A stretch of DNA of 64,000 nt, taken from Oleisolibacter albus. GTDB taxonomy: Bacteria > Pseudomonadota > Alphaproteobacteria > Azospirillales > Azospirillaceae. The notes under the pieces were generated by a model. It made no database searches, was not told the origin of the DNA, and saw nothing but the letters and a program-made list of their open reading frames with translations. A program made the translations under genes and the position numbers. The stretch spans positions 310,001-374,000 of the forward strand of contig NZ_QGNJ01000003.1 of assembly GCF_003336875.1 (NCBI RefSeq), written 5' to 3'. This document shows positions 43,838 through 53,513 of this stretch, piece after piece (within the stretch, counting starts at the first letter, position 1; every line of letters starts with the position of its first letter).

Positions 43838-46375
43838 ATGCTGAATTTCTCGCCCCTCAAGACCGGGCTCATCGCCCTGGTCTGTTTCCTGGGCGTGCTG
43901 CTGTCCATTCCCAGCCTGGTGCCCCATGGCACCCTGCCGGACTGGCTGCCAGCCCGTCATTTCAATCTCGGTCTCGATCTCCAGGGCGGTTCCTATCTGC
44001 TGCTGGAGGTGGATTCGCAGGCCGTGCGCCGCGAGCGCATGGATTCCGCCGCGGATCAGGCCCGCACGCTGCTGCGCGACGCCAATCAGCGTCCCACCGG
44101 CGTGGCGGTGCAGGATGACAGCCTGTTGATCGGCTTTGCCGATCCCGACCAGGTCGAGGCGGGTCGCACCGCCCTCAGCCCGCTGGTGCAGGGGACGGTG
44201 CCCGGTCAGGCCGGCGAGTTCGAGGCCAGCAGCGACGGGCGGCAGCTGCGCCTGCGCCTGACCGAACAGGGGTTCCAGAACCGTCTCAGCCGTGTGGTCG
44301 AGCAGTCGCTGGAGATTGTGCGGCGGCGCATCGACGAGACCGGCGTCAATGAGCCGATGGTGGCCCGTCAGGGGGCCGGCCGTATCCTGGTGCAGTTGCC
44401 CGGCGTCACCGATCCTGGCCGCATCAAGCGGCTTCTGGGCCAGACCGCCAAGATGACCTTCCATCTGGTGGCCGACGGACAGGTGGCGCCGGGTTCGCCT
44501 GCCCCGGCGGGAACCGAATGGCTGGACAATGTCGATCGGCATGGCGGCGGCAGCCGTGTCCTGGTGCGCAAGAAGGTGGAGGTGGATGGCGCGACGCTGA
44601 CGGACGCCCAGCCCACCACCAACCCGCAGACCGGCGAATGGGTGGTGAGCTTCACCTTCGACAGTGTCGGTGCCCGCCGTTTCGCCGACATCACCAAGGC
44701 CAATGTCAACCGCCCCTTCGCCATCGTGCTGGACGGCAAGGTCATCAGCGCCCCGGTCATCCGCGAACCGATCCTGGGCGGCCGCGGCCAGATCAGCGGC
44801 AACTTCAACGCCCAGTCGGCCACCGAACTGGCCGTGCTGCTGCGCGCCGGCGCCCTGCCCGCCCCGCTGACGGTGGTGGAGGAGCGCTCCATCGGGCCGG
44901 AACTGGGTGCGGACAGCATCCGGGCCGGCCTGCTGGCCTGCGCCGTCGGCTTCGTGCTGGTGGTCAGCTATATGGCCATTTCCTACGGGTTGATGGGCTT
45001 CTTCGCCAATGTGGCGCTGATCTTCAACCTGTTCCTGACGCTGGCGGCCCTGTCGCTGCTGGAAGCCACGCTGACGCTGCCCGGCATCGCCGGCCTGCTG
45101 CTGACGCTGGGCATGTCGGTCGATGCCAACATCCTGATCAACGAGCGCCTGCGCGAGGAGTTGCGCAAGGGCAAGAGCCCGCTGGCGGCCCTGGAGGCAG
45201 GCTATTCCAAGGCCTTCGCCACCATCACCGACAGCAACCTGACCACGCTGATCAAGATGATCATCCTCTATGTGGTCGGAACGGGCACCATCAAGGGCTT
45301 CGCCATCACCATCAGCCTGGGCATCATCACCTCGATGTTCACCGCCACCGTGGTGGCGCGCCTGCTGACGGCCATCTGGTACCGGCGCACCCGCCCGAAG
45401 ACCATGCATGTGGGAACCCGCATGCGTCTAGCGCCGGATGGGCTGCACATCTCCTTCATGAAGGGGCGCCATATCGGCATTGCCATGTCGGTGCTGCTCA
45501 GCACCGCGTCGGTGATCCTGTTCTTCCACCCGGGCCTGAACTACGGCATCGACTTCGCCGGCGGCATCGTCATGGAGGTCCGCACGCCGCAGCCGGCCAA
45601 TTTCGACCAGTTGCGGACGACCATCGAGGGGCTGAATGTCGGTCCCGTCTCCTTGCAGGAATTCGGTTCGCCGCGGGACGTGCTGCTGCGACTGGAGAAG
45701 CAGGAAGGTGGCGATCAGGCCCAGCAGGCAGCGGTCAAGGGCATCCAGGCCGCCCTGGCCGAGCATGTGCAGGGTATCGAGATCCGCCGTGTCGAAGCCG
45801 TCGGTGCCTCCGTCAGCGGTGAACTGTTCCAGGAGGGCATGATCGCCCTGGGCCTCGCGGCCCTGGCCATGCTGGCCTATATCAGCTTCCGGTTCGAATG
45901 GCAGTTCGGTATCGGCGCCGTGGTCACCATGCTGCTGGACGTGACCAAGACCATCGGTCTGTTCGCGCTGACCGGCATGCAGTTCAACCTGACGGCCATC
46001 GCCGCGATCCTGACCATCATGGGCTTCTCCATCAACGACAAGGTCGTGGTCTATGACCGTGTCCGTGAGAATCTCCGGCTTTATCGCAAGATGCCGCTGC
46101 GGGAACTGATCGACCGCTCGATCAACGAGACCATGGGGCGCACCATCAGCACCTCCGTGGCCATCTTCCTGTCGATCGTGCCGCTGGCCCTGTTCGCAGC
46201 GGAGAGCCTGCGCGAATTCGCCTGGGTGCTGCTGTTCGGCATCGTGTTGGCCACCTCGTCCTCGATCTTCATCGCGGCGCCGATCCTGCTGTATCTCGGT
46301 GAGCACAAGCTGCGCCGCGAGCGGACGGAGGCCGAGGCTGAGGTGTCGCCCAAGGCCGCGGACAGCGCGGCCTGA
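43838..46375 (+). CDS. secDF: SecD-SecF fusion protein of the Sec translocon
   Basis: 845 residues, a single chain containing both SecD (first about 520 residues: FNLGLDLQGGSYLLLEV, the P1 domain and DANILINERLREEL) and SecF (rest, from about 535: PGLNYGIDFAGGIVMEVRTP, the SecF TM set, INDKVVVYDRVREN). It aids the late steps of protein export by using the proton gradient. Most alphaproteobacteria have separate secD and secF, so the fusion is notable. yajC is not seen upstream. Confidence 0.95.
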   Translation: MLNFSPLKTGLIALVCFLGVLLSIPSLVPHGTLPDWLPARHFNLGLDLQGGSYLLLEVDSQAVRRERMDSAADQARTLLRDANQRPTGVAVQDDSLLIGFADPDQVEAGRTALSPLVQGTVPGQAGEFEASSDGRQLRLRLTEQGFQNRLSRVVEQSLEIVRRRIDETGVNEPMVARQGAGRILVQLPGVTDPGRIKRLLGQTAKMTFHLVADGQVAPGSPAPAGTEWLDNVDRHGGGSRVLVRKKVEVDGATLTDAQPTTNPQTGEWVVSFTFDSVGARRFADITKANVNRPFAIVLDGKVISAPVIREPILGGRGQISGNFNAQSATELAVLLRAGALPAPLTVVEERSIGPELGADSIRAGLLACAVGFVLVVSYMAISYGLMGFFANVALIFNLFLTLAALSLLEATLTLPGIAGLLLTLGMSVDANILINERLREELRKGKSPLAALEAGYSKAFATITDSNLTTLIKMIILYVVGTGTIKGFAITISLGIITSMFTATVVARLLTAIWYRRTRPKTMHVGTRMRLAPDGLHISFMKGRHIGIAMSVLLSTASVILFFHPGLNYGIDFAGGIVMEVRTPQPANFDQLRTTIEGLNVGPVSLQEFGSPRDVLLRLEKQEGGDQAQQAAVKGIQAALAEHVQGIEIRRVEAVGASVSGELFQEGMIALGLAALAMLAYISFRFEWQFGIGAVVTMLLDVTKTIGLFALTGMQFNLTAIAAILTIMGFSINDKVVVYDRVRENLRLYRKMPLRELIDRSINETMGRTISTSVAIFLSIVPLALFAAESLREFAWVLLFGIVLATSSSIFIAAPILLYLGEHKLRRERTEAEAEVSPKAADSAA

Positions 46376-46383
46376 TTATCCCC

Positions 46384-46409
46384 GCCCGGCTCCCCCGCGA
46401 GAGCCGGGC
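46384..46409 (+). terminator. First hairpin after secDF
   Basis: 9-bp perfect stem (46384-46392 with 46401-46409), 8-nt loop, 8 nt past the secDF stop; no U-tract. Confidence 0.4.
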
Positions 46410-46433
46410 CTCAATCGCGTTGATGGCTCATGG

Positions 46434-46463
46434 GAAAGCCCGGTCCGCTGCGACCGGGCTTTC
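46434..46463 (+). terminator. Second hairpin after secDF
   Basis: 12-bp perfect stem (46434-46445 with 46452-46463), 6-nt loop. The stem ends in CTTTC and TGCTG follows, so the U-run is short. It lies 58 nt past the secDF stop and upstream of the convergent gene's end. Confidence 0.6.
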
Positions 46464-46534
46464 TGCTGCCTGCCACGTCCTGTCCCTGACCCCAGCGATC
46501 CGGCCATCCGTGATCTTCACGACAGCACACAGGA

Positions 46535-49500
46535 TCACGTCGAACTCGCAGCGTTGAAACGGCCTGCCACGGCCGGCGTCCAGACCTCTACCCGGTTGCG
46601 GCCCAGAAGCTTGGCGGCATAGAGCGCCTGGTCCGCCCGCAGCAGCAGGGCGTCCGCCGTTTCCCCCCATTGCAGCCATTCCGCACAGCCGATGCTGGCC
46701 GTAATGGGGATCGCATGGTCGGCATAGGGGATGGGGGTTGCCATCAACGCCTCCCGGATGCGGGCGGCGACCTGTTGCGCCCCGTCGAGCCCGGTGACCG
46801 GCAGCAATACTGCGAACTCTTCACCACCCAGCCGCCCGAGATGATCGACGGAGCGCAACAGGGCGGATATCCGGGTGACGGACTGGCACAGTGCCGCGTC
46901 GCCGCCGGCATGGCCGTAGCGGTCGTTGACCTGTTTGAAGTGGTCCAGGTCGATTTCCAGCAGGGCCAGACTGTGCCCGTAGCGCTGGGCCCGGTCGACC
47001 TCTGCTTCCAGGGCTTCCAGGAACCGGCGCCGGTTCAACGCACCGGTCAGCGGGTCCGTACTGGCCAGGGTCTCGAGCTTGTGGTTAGCCTCCACCAGAT
47101 CGCGGGTCCGCTCAGCCACCTCCTGCTCCAACTGCTGCTGCCGATGCCGGATCAGACGCGTTCGGATCTGGACGAGACCGATGATCCCGCCACAGGCGGC
47201 CAGGAGAGCCGCGATGTGGAAGGTGGTGGTCTGATGCCAAGCCGGCTCCACATGCACGGGGATAGCCAATCCACGACTGGACCAGTCCCCGCCGCGCCCG
47301 GCTCCGTCGATGCGCAGGGTGAAGTCTCCCGGCGGCAGGTTGGTATAGGTGGCCACCCGGCGGGTAGGGTCGGTTTCCGTCCAATGCTGTTCGAACCCGT
47401 CCAGGCGGTATCGGTAGCGCGTGCGCTCGGGCGCACCATAGTCCAGGGCGCTGAACTCCACCTGAAGGCTGGTGCCGCCACTGGGCAGCACCAGGGGGCG
47501 CCCTCGATGCGTCAGGTCCAGACTTCCGGCCGGTATGCTGGAATTGCCGATGCGCAGGGCGGTCACCACCACGGGGAGATCCTGGTTCGTTCCCGGATTG
47601 GCATCGGCACGGACGACGGTGATGCCGCCGCCGCCCCCGAAAGCCATATCGCCGGCGGGGGTCAGAGTGCCGGAACGGACCCAATAGGCCGGGATGGACA
47701 ACCCCTCCGCCGCACCATAGGCCGAGATCCGCAGGTCGGGCGTCACCGCCGCGATGCCATCGGCCGTGCTGACCCAAACGCGACCGTCGCGCCCCTCGAC
47801 CATGGCGCCGATATTGCTGTTGGGAAGCCCGTCGCCGGTGCTGAGGACCCGGAACCGTGGGCGCCCTTGATCCAGGGTGGCCACACCGATACCGCTGCCC
47901 ATGGTGCCGGCCCACAGCCGGCCCCGGGAATCGAACATCAATCCGCTGATGATGCCCGACGGAGTGGATGCGGGGTCCTTTGGATCGTTGCGGAAGGTCT
48001 CGATCCGGCATCCGTCGATATCTATGGCCTCGATGCCGCCAGGGGTTCCGAGCCAGAGCCGGCCGTCGGGACCGGCACGCAGGTTGATGACGTTCTGCAC
48101 ATAGGGCGTTGAGCCACATTGAAACGGAGTTACCGTTCCGGTGCGGGGGTCAAGCCAGGACAGGGTCGTGCGCGTTCCGATCCACAGCCGGCCCCGCCAA
48201 GACAGCAAGGCCTGGGCCAGCTGATCGGGACCCGGCAGCGGGATCGGCGTCGCCGCCTGCCGGCCCGTGATGCGCAACAGGCCGCGGTCAGAGCCGACAT
48301 AGAGCTGCTCCCCGATGGTCTCCAGGGCGACGATGGCCGCCTCCGGCAGCCCATTTTCCCCGGCAATGTAGCGCCCCACCCGTCCCCGTTCCGGATCGAG
48401 AATGTCGATGCCGCCTTTCAGCAACCCGGCCAGGACCAGGCCGTCCGGTGTGGTATGCAATACCAGGGCATCGGGTCCGGACAGTCTTTCCGGATGGAGC
48501 GGGGAATAGCGGATGGAAGCGAGCCACCGGTTCGAGGGGCTGAAGCGCACCAGGCCGGCCCGGGTGGCGATCCAGAGATAGGGGGTGCCATCCCCGTAAA
48601 GGCCGTAGACCGTGTTGTCCGGAAGGCTGGCCGGATCGGCCGGATCGTGCAACAGCGGCTGACGGCCGCCATCCCTGAGGTCCACTTCGATGACACCACC
48701 GCGTTGCAGCGCGACCCAGGCATGGCCGGCGCGGTCCGTTGCCAGATCCACCACCCAGCCACGGGGAAACAGCAAGGGTTGACCACGCCCATCCAGGGCC
48801 GGATGAGGAACGTTTGTCCCTGTGTCGCCCGTCACGAACAGTTGGTCATTGTCGCCCACCGGGGCGACCATCCAGACCCGCCCGTCGTCGTCCTCATGCA
48901 GGACACGGCTCGTTCCGTTGCTGCCCAGCGGAACCGGGTCGAAGCGGTGTTCACCGGGCATCAGCCGGACCAGCCCCGCCATCGTCCCGGCCCACAGCAC
49001 CCCATCATTCCCCCGGAGAATCGAGGTCAGCTGGTTGTTGGGCAGGTCGCCTGTGTCGACAGCGAAGCGGCGCGCAGGGCCGGAGCGCGGAATGTGGGTG
49101 ATGCCATTGCGGCTGGCGATCCAGACGCCACCCTGACCATCATCCGCAATTCCCGTGATGACGAGGTCCGGCGTGCCGGCGGATCCCGTTGCGGCGCGGA
49201 CAAAGGCATCCCGGACCGGATCGTACCAGACGGCGCCGCCGCCAGCGGTTCCGATCCAGAGCCGTCCCTCCTCCGTCACATGCAAGGACATGATATAGGC
49301 GTCGGGCAAGGCCGACGGATTGGTGGAATCGGCCTTGTACGTCTGGAACCGGAAGCCGTCATACCGGGCCAGACCACCCTGCGTACCAACCCAGATGAAG
49401 CCGGATTTGTCCTGGACCACGCTGGTGATGACGGGGTGTGGCAATCCCTCGCGCCGGGACGCGGTTTCGAAGGTGGGGGTGATCAGGGACGACCAGCGCT

Positions 49501-49600
49501 CACTGGCATGGGCGGGGACGGGCAGCAGGGCGGACAGAGCGACAATGGCGTAAAGGACAAGACAAGAACGGAGAATCTTGACCGTGGTTCGGGCATGCAC
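46535..49600 (-). CDS. Two-component-propeller sensor with C-terminal diguanylate cyclase
   Basis: 1021 residues from GTG 49600 (an N-terminal extension up to 49723 is possible). Signal peptide/anchor near the start (LRSCLVLYAIVALSALLPVPAHA), then about 12 short beta-propeller blades (Reg_prop: DKSGFIWVGTQGGLARYDG, EGRLWIGTAGG, and so on), a Y_Y_Y-type Ig-like domain, one membrane helix (about 815-835), a coiled coil and a GGDEF domain with GGEEF (LGRLGGEEFAVLLP). In most relatives a histidine kinase follows the propellers; here a diguanylate cyclase replaces it, so extracytoplasmic ligand would control c-di-GMP. Confidence 0.93.
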   Translation of the reverse strand: MHARTTVKILRSCLVLYAIVALSALLPVPAHASERWSSLITPTFETASRREGLPHPVITSVVQDKSGFIWVGTQGGLARYDGFRFQTYKADSTNPSALPDAYIMSLHVTEEGRLWIGTAGGGAVWYDPVRDAFVRAATGSAGTPDLVITGIADDGQGGVWIASRNGITHIPRSGPARRFAVDTGDLPNNQLTSILRGNDGVLWAGTMAGLVRLMPGEHRFDPVPLGSNGTSRVLHEDDDGRVWMVAPVGDNDQLFVTGDTGTNVPHPALDGRGQPLLFPRGWVVDLATDRAGHAWVALQRGGVIEVDLRDGGRQPLLHDPADPASLPDNTVYGLYGDGTPYLWIATRAGLVRFSPSNRWLASIRYSPLHPERLSGPDALVLHTTPDGLVLAGLLKGGIDILDPERGRVGRYIAGENGLPEAAIVALETIGEQLYVGSDRGLLRITGRQAATPIPLPGPDQLAQALLSWRGRLWIGTRTTLSWLDPRTGTVTPFQCGSTPYVQNVINLRAGPDGRLWLGTPGGIEAIDIDGCRIETFRNDPKDPASTPSGIISGLMFDSRGRLWAGTMGSGIGVATLDQGRPRFRVLSTGDGLPNSNIGAMVEGRDGRVWVSTADGIAAVTPDLRISAYGAAEGLSIPAYWVRSGTLTPAGDMAFGGGGGITVVRADANPGTNQDLPVVVTALRIGNSSIPAGSLDLTHRGRPLVLPSGGTSLQVEFSALDYGAPERTRYRYRLDGFEQHWTETDPTRRVATYTNLPPGDFTLRIDGAGRGGDWSSRGLAIPVHVEPAWHQTTTFHIAALLAACGGIIGLVQIRTRLIRHRQQQLEQEVAERTRDLVEANHKLETLASTDPLTGALNRRRFLEALEAEVDRAQRYGHSLALLEIDLDHFKQVNDRYGHAGGDAALCQSVTRISALLRSVDHLGRLGGEEFAVLLPVTGLDGAQQVAARIREALMATPIPYADHAIPITASIGCAEWLQWGETADALLLRADQALYAAKLLGRNRVEVWTPAVAGRFNAASST

Positions 49601-50017
49601 CCACCACCACCGGATGGCTGACCGGATAGACCACAGCCAAATGCTAATCCTACCCCTGGCTGTTTTGGCATTCTCCGGTCTGGAGATTGGGCCGACAGCG
49701 AGATCTGTTAAAATACCGTACACAGTCGGGGCATCCGGACAATCAAGACAAACCGCACACTACCATCTTGCGAATAATGAGTGCAGCATATATTCGGCAA
49801 ACAAACGCAGCCTCACTTCAAAGTGACCCTCGTGTTGTAATTTTATGACCCCTTTCCGTCGCATGCGGGAGCGGCGGCAACAGGTCTGGTCCGCACGGTC
49901 AGGGAGGGGGATGCCCGTCTCCGCACTTGCAAGATCTGCCGTGCCGAGGGATTGTCCGCCCCTGTCGCCCGACGGGACGACCCGGCTGGCGCCCTGTAAC
50001 CCGAGACACCGTCCAGA
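49601..50017. other. 417-bp spacer, AT-rich in part
   Basis: Around 49700-49850 the sequence is AT-rich, with TGTTAAAATACCG and CAGCATATATTCGG, and may hold promoters for the divergent genes. No gene is visible. Confidence 0.5.
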
Positions 50018-50257
50018 ATGCTCACCCCTGACGCCACCGATCTGACCAACGATCTGCTCCGTCAGTTGCTGGACCGGTCACAGGCCGCGGGGCTGGCCAT
50101 CGGCGATGTCATGATGATGCTGGGAATCATGGCCGGTGCCGTGGCCAGTCAGGCCCAGCCGGACGACCGCTCGGCCGCCTTCGCCATCCTGCTGGAGGCT
50201 GCCCGTGCCACCGACGAAGCCGTCGTGGCAGCGGTATCCGCCATCCGTCTGCATTGA
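50018..50257 (+). CDS. Small protein of 79 residues, unknown
   Basis: 79 residues, ATG 50018. The middle contains a short hydrophobic segment ([17 protein letters not shown]) and the ends are helical and acidic, consistent with a small helical protein or a single amphipathic helix hairpin. I do not recognise the family. It is 184 nt before HU, in the same direction, but its ribosome binding site is weak (GAGAC), so confidence is moderate. Confidence 0.55.
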   Translation: MLTPDATDLTNDLLRQLLDRSQAAGLAIGDVMMMLGIMAGAVASQAQPDDRSAAFAILLEAARATDEAVVAAVSAIRLH

Positions 50258-50441
50258 CCCCAAGAGATATTCTGCCCCCTTCAGGGCGGCATCACGGCAA
50301 CAGCCGGGAAGGAAACCGCCACACGCGGCGGCATCCGGCCTGATCCAGCGCGAGAGCGGTGTTGCGGAGGCGGATTCGCTGGCCGTAAGGTCGCGCCCCG
50401 GCCGGAAGGGATGCCGGACCGAACGATGGAAGGGAGGGGAC

Positions 50442-50717
50442 ATGCAGAAGGCAGATATCGTGGCCCAGGTGGCGGAAGCGACCGGCACCACCAAGACCGT
50501 CACGGCGAAGGCGGTGGACGCCGTTTTCATCGCCATCGAAGATGCGTTGAAGTCCGGTGGCGATGTCCGTCTGCTTGGCTTCGGCACCTTTTCCGTTGCC
50601 GACCGTCCGGCACGCCAGGGCAAGAATCCCCGCACTGGCGAGATGATCGAGATCGCCGCCAGCAAGCAGCCGAAATTCACCGCAGGCAAGGCCCTGAAGG
50701 ATGCCCTCAACGGCTGA
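50442..50717 (+). CDS. HU-family DNA-binding protein
   Basis: 91 residues, ATG 50442 preceded by GGAGGGGA. The HU/IHF fold is complete: [19 protein letters not shown], then [11 protein letters not shown] and [17 protein letters not shown] (the DNA-binding arm with its proline), then [14 protein letters not shown]-like ending. HU bends and compacts DNA. It overlaps the next gene by 17 nt. Confidence 0.97.
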   Translation: MQKADIVAQVAEATGTTKTVTAKAVDAVFIAIEDALKSGGDVRLLGFGTFSVADRPARQGKNPRTGEMIEIAASKQPKFTAGKALKDALNG

Positions 50718-51477
50718 ATCGGGTCCGGCGGACGTGTCCGGTGCCGGCGACGGCACCGGCGCTTCCCTGTGGGAGCGCGATCTCTATCCGCCGGTCAAGC
50801 GCTACCTCGAAGGGCTGGGGTTCGCGGTCAAGGGTGAGATTGGCGGGTGTGATCTCGTGGCTGTCGGGCCGGGCGAGACACCGCTTCTGGTCATTGGCGA
50901 GTTGAAGCGCAGCTTCACCCTGGATCTGGTCCTGCAGGCCGTCGACCGGATGGCGGTGGCGGACGAGATCTGGGTTGCCATTCCAGCCTCCCGGCGCGGT
51001 CGTGGCCGCGAAACGGACCCCCGGGTCCGCCGTCTCTGCCGCCTGCTTGGTCTCGGTCTCCTGCTGGTCGGGCCGGGACCCCAGGTGACACCACTGCTGG
51101 AACCGACCGGCTACCAGCCGCGGCTGGACAAGAAGAGGCGTTCGCGCCTGCTCGAGGAACACCGGCGTCGTCGGGGTGATCCTGCGGTCGGTGGCAGCAG
51201 CCGTATGCCGATCCTGACCGCCTACCGCCAACAGGCCCTGGCTTGCGCCGCAGCCCTGACGGACGGCCCGCGCCGCCCGCGCGACCTCAAGGCGGGCTGT
51301 CCGGATGCCGCCAAGATCCTGCAGCGCAATGTCTATGGCTGGTTCGAGCGGGTGGCGCATGGCCTGTATGGACTGACCGATTCGGGCCATGCCGCGCTTC
51401 TACGCTGGCCCGACGTCATGCCACCGGTGGCAGAGCCTCTGGAACAGGCCATCGACACGGCCAACCTGCTTCGGTGA
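50701..51477 (+). CDS. DUF2161 family, PDDEXK nuclease-like protein
   Basis: 258 residues. ATG 50701 lies inside the last codons of the HU gene (17-nt overlap) with AAGG immediately upstream. The N-terminal domain has the restriction-like core: [28 protein letters not shown], then [10 protein letters not shown] (E-x-K) and [15 protein letters not shown]. The C-terminal half contains a helical region ending in [10 protein letters not shown]. Function is unreported; it is a plausible nuclease fold. Coupling to HU suggests a DNA-related role. Confidence 0.82.
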   Translation: MPSTAESGPADVSGAGDGTGASLWERDLYPPVKRYLEGLGFAVKGEIGGCDLVAVGPGETPLLVIGELKRSFTLDLVLQAVDRMAVADEIWVAIPASRRGRGRETDPRVRRLCRLLGLGLLLVGPGPQVTPLLEPTGYQPRLDKKRRSRLLEEHRRRRGDPAVGGSSRMPILTAYRQQALACAAALTDGPRRPRDLKAGCPDAAKILQRNVYGWFERVAHGLYGLTDSGHAALLRWPDVMPPVAEPLEQAIDTANLLR

Positions 51478-51642
51478 GGCCACATGTCGGTCACCGACAC
51501 GGTTAGGGTGGGCGATCCGCCCGTTTCCATGTAAAGATTGCGGCCTGGACTCTCGCTGCTACGGTCCCATGCTGTTGTCCGCCCTGTCTTTTGCTGCCGC
51601 CCCGGTCCGGTCCGTGTCCCCATCAGGGGCGGAGATCGCCGC

Positions 51643-52746
51643 GTGAGCACGCCGTTCCGCCAGGAGGCCGACGGTCTGGTGCTGCGGATTCCGGACGGCG
51701 GGCTGGATCAAACCCTGCTGGGCTGTCCGCTTTCCAGTCTCGGCATCGACCCTGGCCGCCCGGTCCGCTGGCTGCGGCTGGAGGCCCCGGCGCACTGGAG
51801 TTGGGGCACCGCCGATGCGGCGTTCCTTGATGATGTTCTGCGCCAGCTGACCGGGGAGGCGATCCGGCTCGACGGGGTCCCCCGGGATCTGCAGGCGTTG
51901 ATGTCCCTGGCCCGCGGCACTCCGTCGGCACAGGCCGCACCCGCCCCACGGCAGGGCCTGCGCGAACGGGTCGGGCTGGGTGTCCTGGCCTGGTGGCGGG
52001 AAACGCTGGCCATGGTCGCCCTCATCGGCGACATGGTTCTGCGGCTCCCCCGCCTGCTGACCGGGCGGGCCATGGTCCGCCGCAGCGAGATCCTGGATGT
52101 TCTGGCCGAGTCCAGCACCCGCGCCATCGTCATCGTCAGCGTGGTCAATCTGCTGATGGGGGCCATCCTGGCCTTTGTCGGCGCGGTGCAGCTGAAGACT
52201 TTCGGTGCCGGCCTCTATGTGGCGGATCTGGTCGGCATCGCCTCGGTCCGTGAACTGGCCCCGGTCATGACGGCCATCGTGCTGGCCGGACGCACCGGTG
52301 CCAGCTTCGCTGCCCGCATCGCCACCATGCAGGGCAATGAGGAGATCGATGCCCTGACAACGCTGAGGGTGCCGCCGGAGGAATTCCTGGTGCTGCCCCG
52401 CGTCGCCGCCCTCAGCCTGCTGATGCCGCTGCTCTATGTCTATGCCTGCCTGTTGAGCCTCATCGGCGGCATGATCGTCGCGACCCTGATGCTGGATGTG
52501 ACGGCCACCGGCTATCTGATCGAGACGCAAGCCGCGATCAAAAGCGCCAACTTCGCCATCGGCGGTCTGAAATCCGTTGTTTTCGGTGCGCTGGTGGCCT
52601 TGATCGGCTGCCGCTGCGGCCTGCGGGCCGGGCGCAGCGCCGCCGATGTCGGTCAGGCGACCACGGCGGCCGTCGTCAATGCCATCGTCGCCATCATCGC
52701 CGTGGACGCGCTGTTCGCCGTCTGCGCCAACGCGCTGGGGGTGTGA
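51643..52746 (+). CDS. MlaE-like ABC permease
   Basis: 367 residues; GTG 51643 with GGAG 8 nt upstream. An N-terminal STAS-like domain (about 1-90, MlaB-like) precedes the permease domain of five or six helices with signatures VNLLMGAILAFVGAVQL, RELAPVMTAIVLAGRTGASFAARI and TMQGNEEIDALTTL. The fusion of MlaB-like and MlaE-like parts is common in the family. It starts a four-gene phospholipid/lipid-transport operon. Confidence 0.9.
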   Translation: MSTPFRQEADGLVLRIPDGGLDQTLLGCPLSSLGIDPGRPVRWLRLEAPAHWSWGTADAAFLDDVLRQLTGEAIRLDGVPRDLQALMSLARGTPSAQAAPAPRQGLRERVGLGVLAWWRETLAMVALIGDMVLRLPRLLTGRAMVRRSEILDVLAESSTRAIVIVSVVNLLMGAILAFVGAVQLKTFGAGLYVADLVGIASVRELAPVMTAIVLAGRTGASFAARIATMQGNEEIDALTTLRVPPEEFLVLPRVAALSLLMPLLYVYACLLSLIGGMIVATLMLDVTATGYLIETQAAIKSANFAIGGLKSVVFGALVALIGCRCGLRAGRSAADVGQATTAAVVNAIVAIIAVDALFAVCANALGV

Positions 52747-52748
52747 GC

Positions 52749-53513
52749 ATGACGACACCCCGCATCGCCCTGCACGATGTCTCGGTGGGCTATGGCGGCC
52801 GGCCGGTGCAAAGCGGCATCCGGGTCGAGATCCAGGCCGGCGAGATCTTTGCCGTGGTTGGCGACAGCGGCTCAGGCAAGAGCACGCTGCTGAAAAGCAT
52901 GGTCGGGCTGCAACCGCTGCTGTCGGGGCAGGTTCTGTTCGATGGGGTTCCCCTGGATGATGCGGCGCAGGATGGGCCGCCGCCATTCGGTATCCTGTTC
53001 CAGGGCGGGGCATTGTGGAGTTCCATGACCCTGCTGGAAAATGTCGTCATGCCGATGGACCTTTACGGCCATGCGCCGGCAACGGCGCGCGACCTGCTGG
53101 CCCGGTTCAAGCTGGCGCTCGTTGGCTTGGCCGGGCATGAGGACCGCTATCCCGCCAGCCTGTCCGGCGGCATGCGCAAGCGTGCGGCCCTGGCGCGCGC
53201 ATTGGCCCTGGACCCGTCCGTCCTGTTCCTGGACGAACCATCGGCCGGACTGGATCCCTTGAGTTCCAGACGGTTGGACGAGCTTGTTCTCAGCCTGCGC
53301 GAGGGACTTGGCATCACCGTCGTCCTGGTGACCCACGAATTGGAAAGCCTGTACAGCATCGCCGACCGCATGCTCTTCCTGGATGGCGAGCAGCACAGGC
53401 CCGTGGCGCTGGGCGCTCCCGCCACACTGGCCGCGACATCCGACAACGCCAAGGTGCGTGATTTCCTGGCCCGCCGCGGCCTGTCAGACTCTGAAAGGGA
53501 GGCCCGGTCGTGA
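52749..53513 (+). CDS. MlaF-like ABC ATPase
   Basis: 254 residues from ATG 52749, 3 nt past the permease stop; a GTG at 52743 (GTGA overlap) is also plausible. Walker A GDSGSGKST, the ABC signature LSGGMRKRAALARALAL and Walker B VLFLDEPSAGLDP are intact. It energises the MlaE-like permease. Ends with GTGA overlap with the MCE gene. Confidence 0.95.
   Translation: MTTPRIALHDVSVGYGGRPVQSGIRVEIQAGEIFAVVGDSGSGKSTLLKSMVGLQPLLSGQVLFDGVPLDDAAQDGPPPFGILFQGGALWSSMTLLENVVMPMDLYGHAPATARDLLARFKLALVGLAGHEDRYPASLSGGMRKRAALARALALDPSVLFLDEPSAGLDPLSSRRLDELVLSLREGLGITVVLVTHELESLYSIADRMLFLDGEQHRPVALGAPATLAATSDNAKVRDFLARRGLSDSEREARS

Noticed and set aside
43715-45409. 564-codon minus-strand frame opposite secDF
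   Set aside because: Shadow of secDF; composition is Gln/His/Gly-rich and no ribosome binding site is present.
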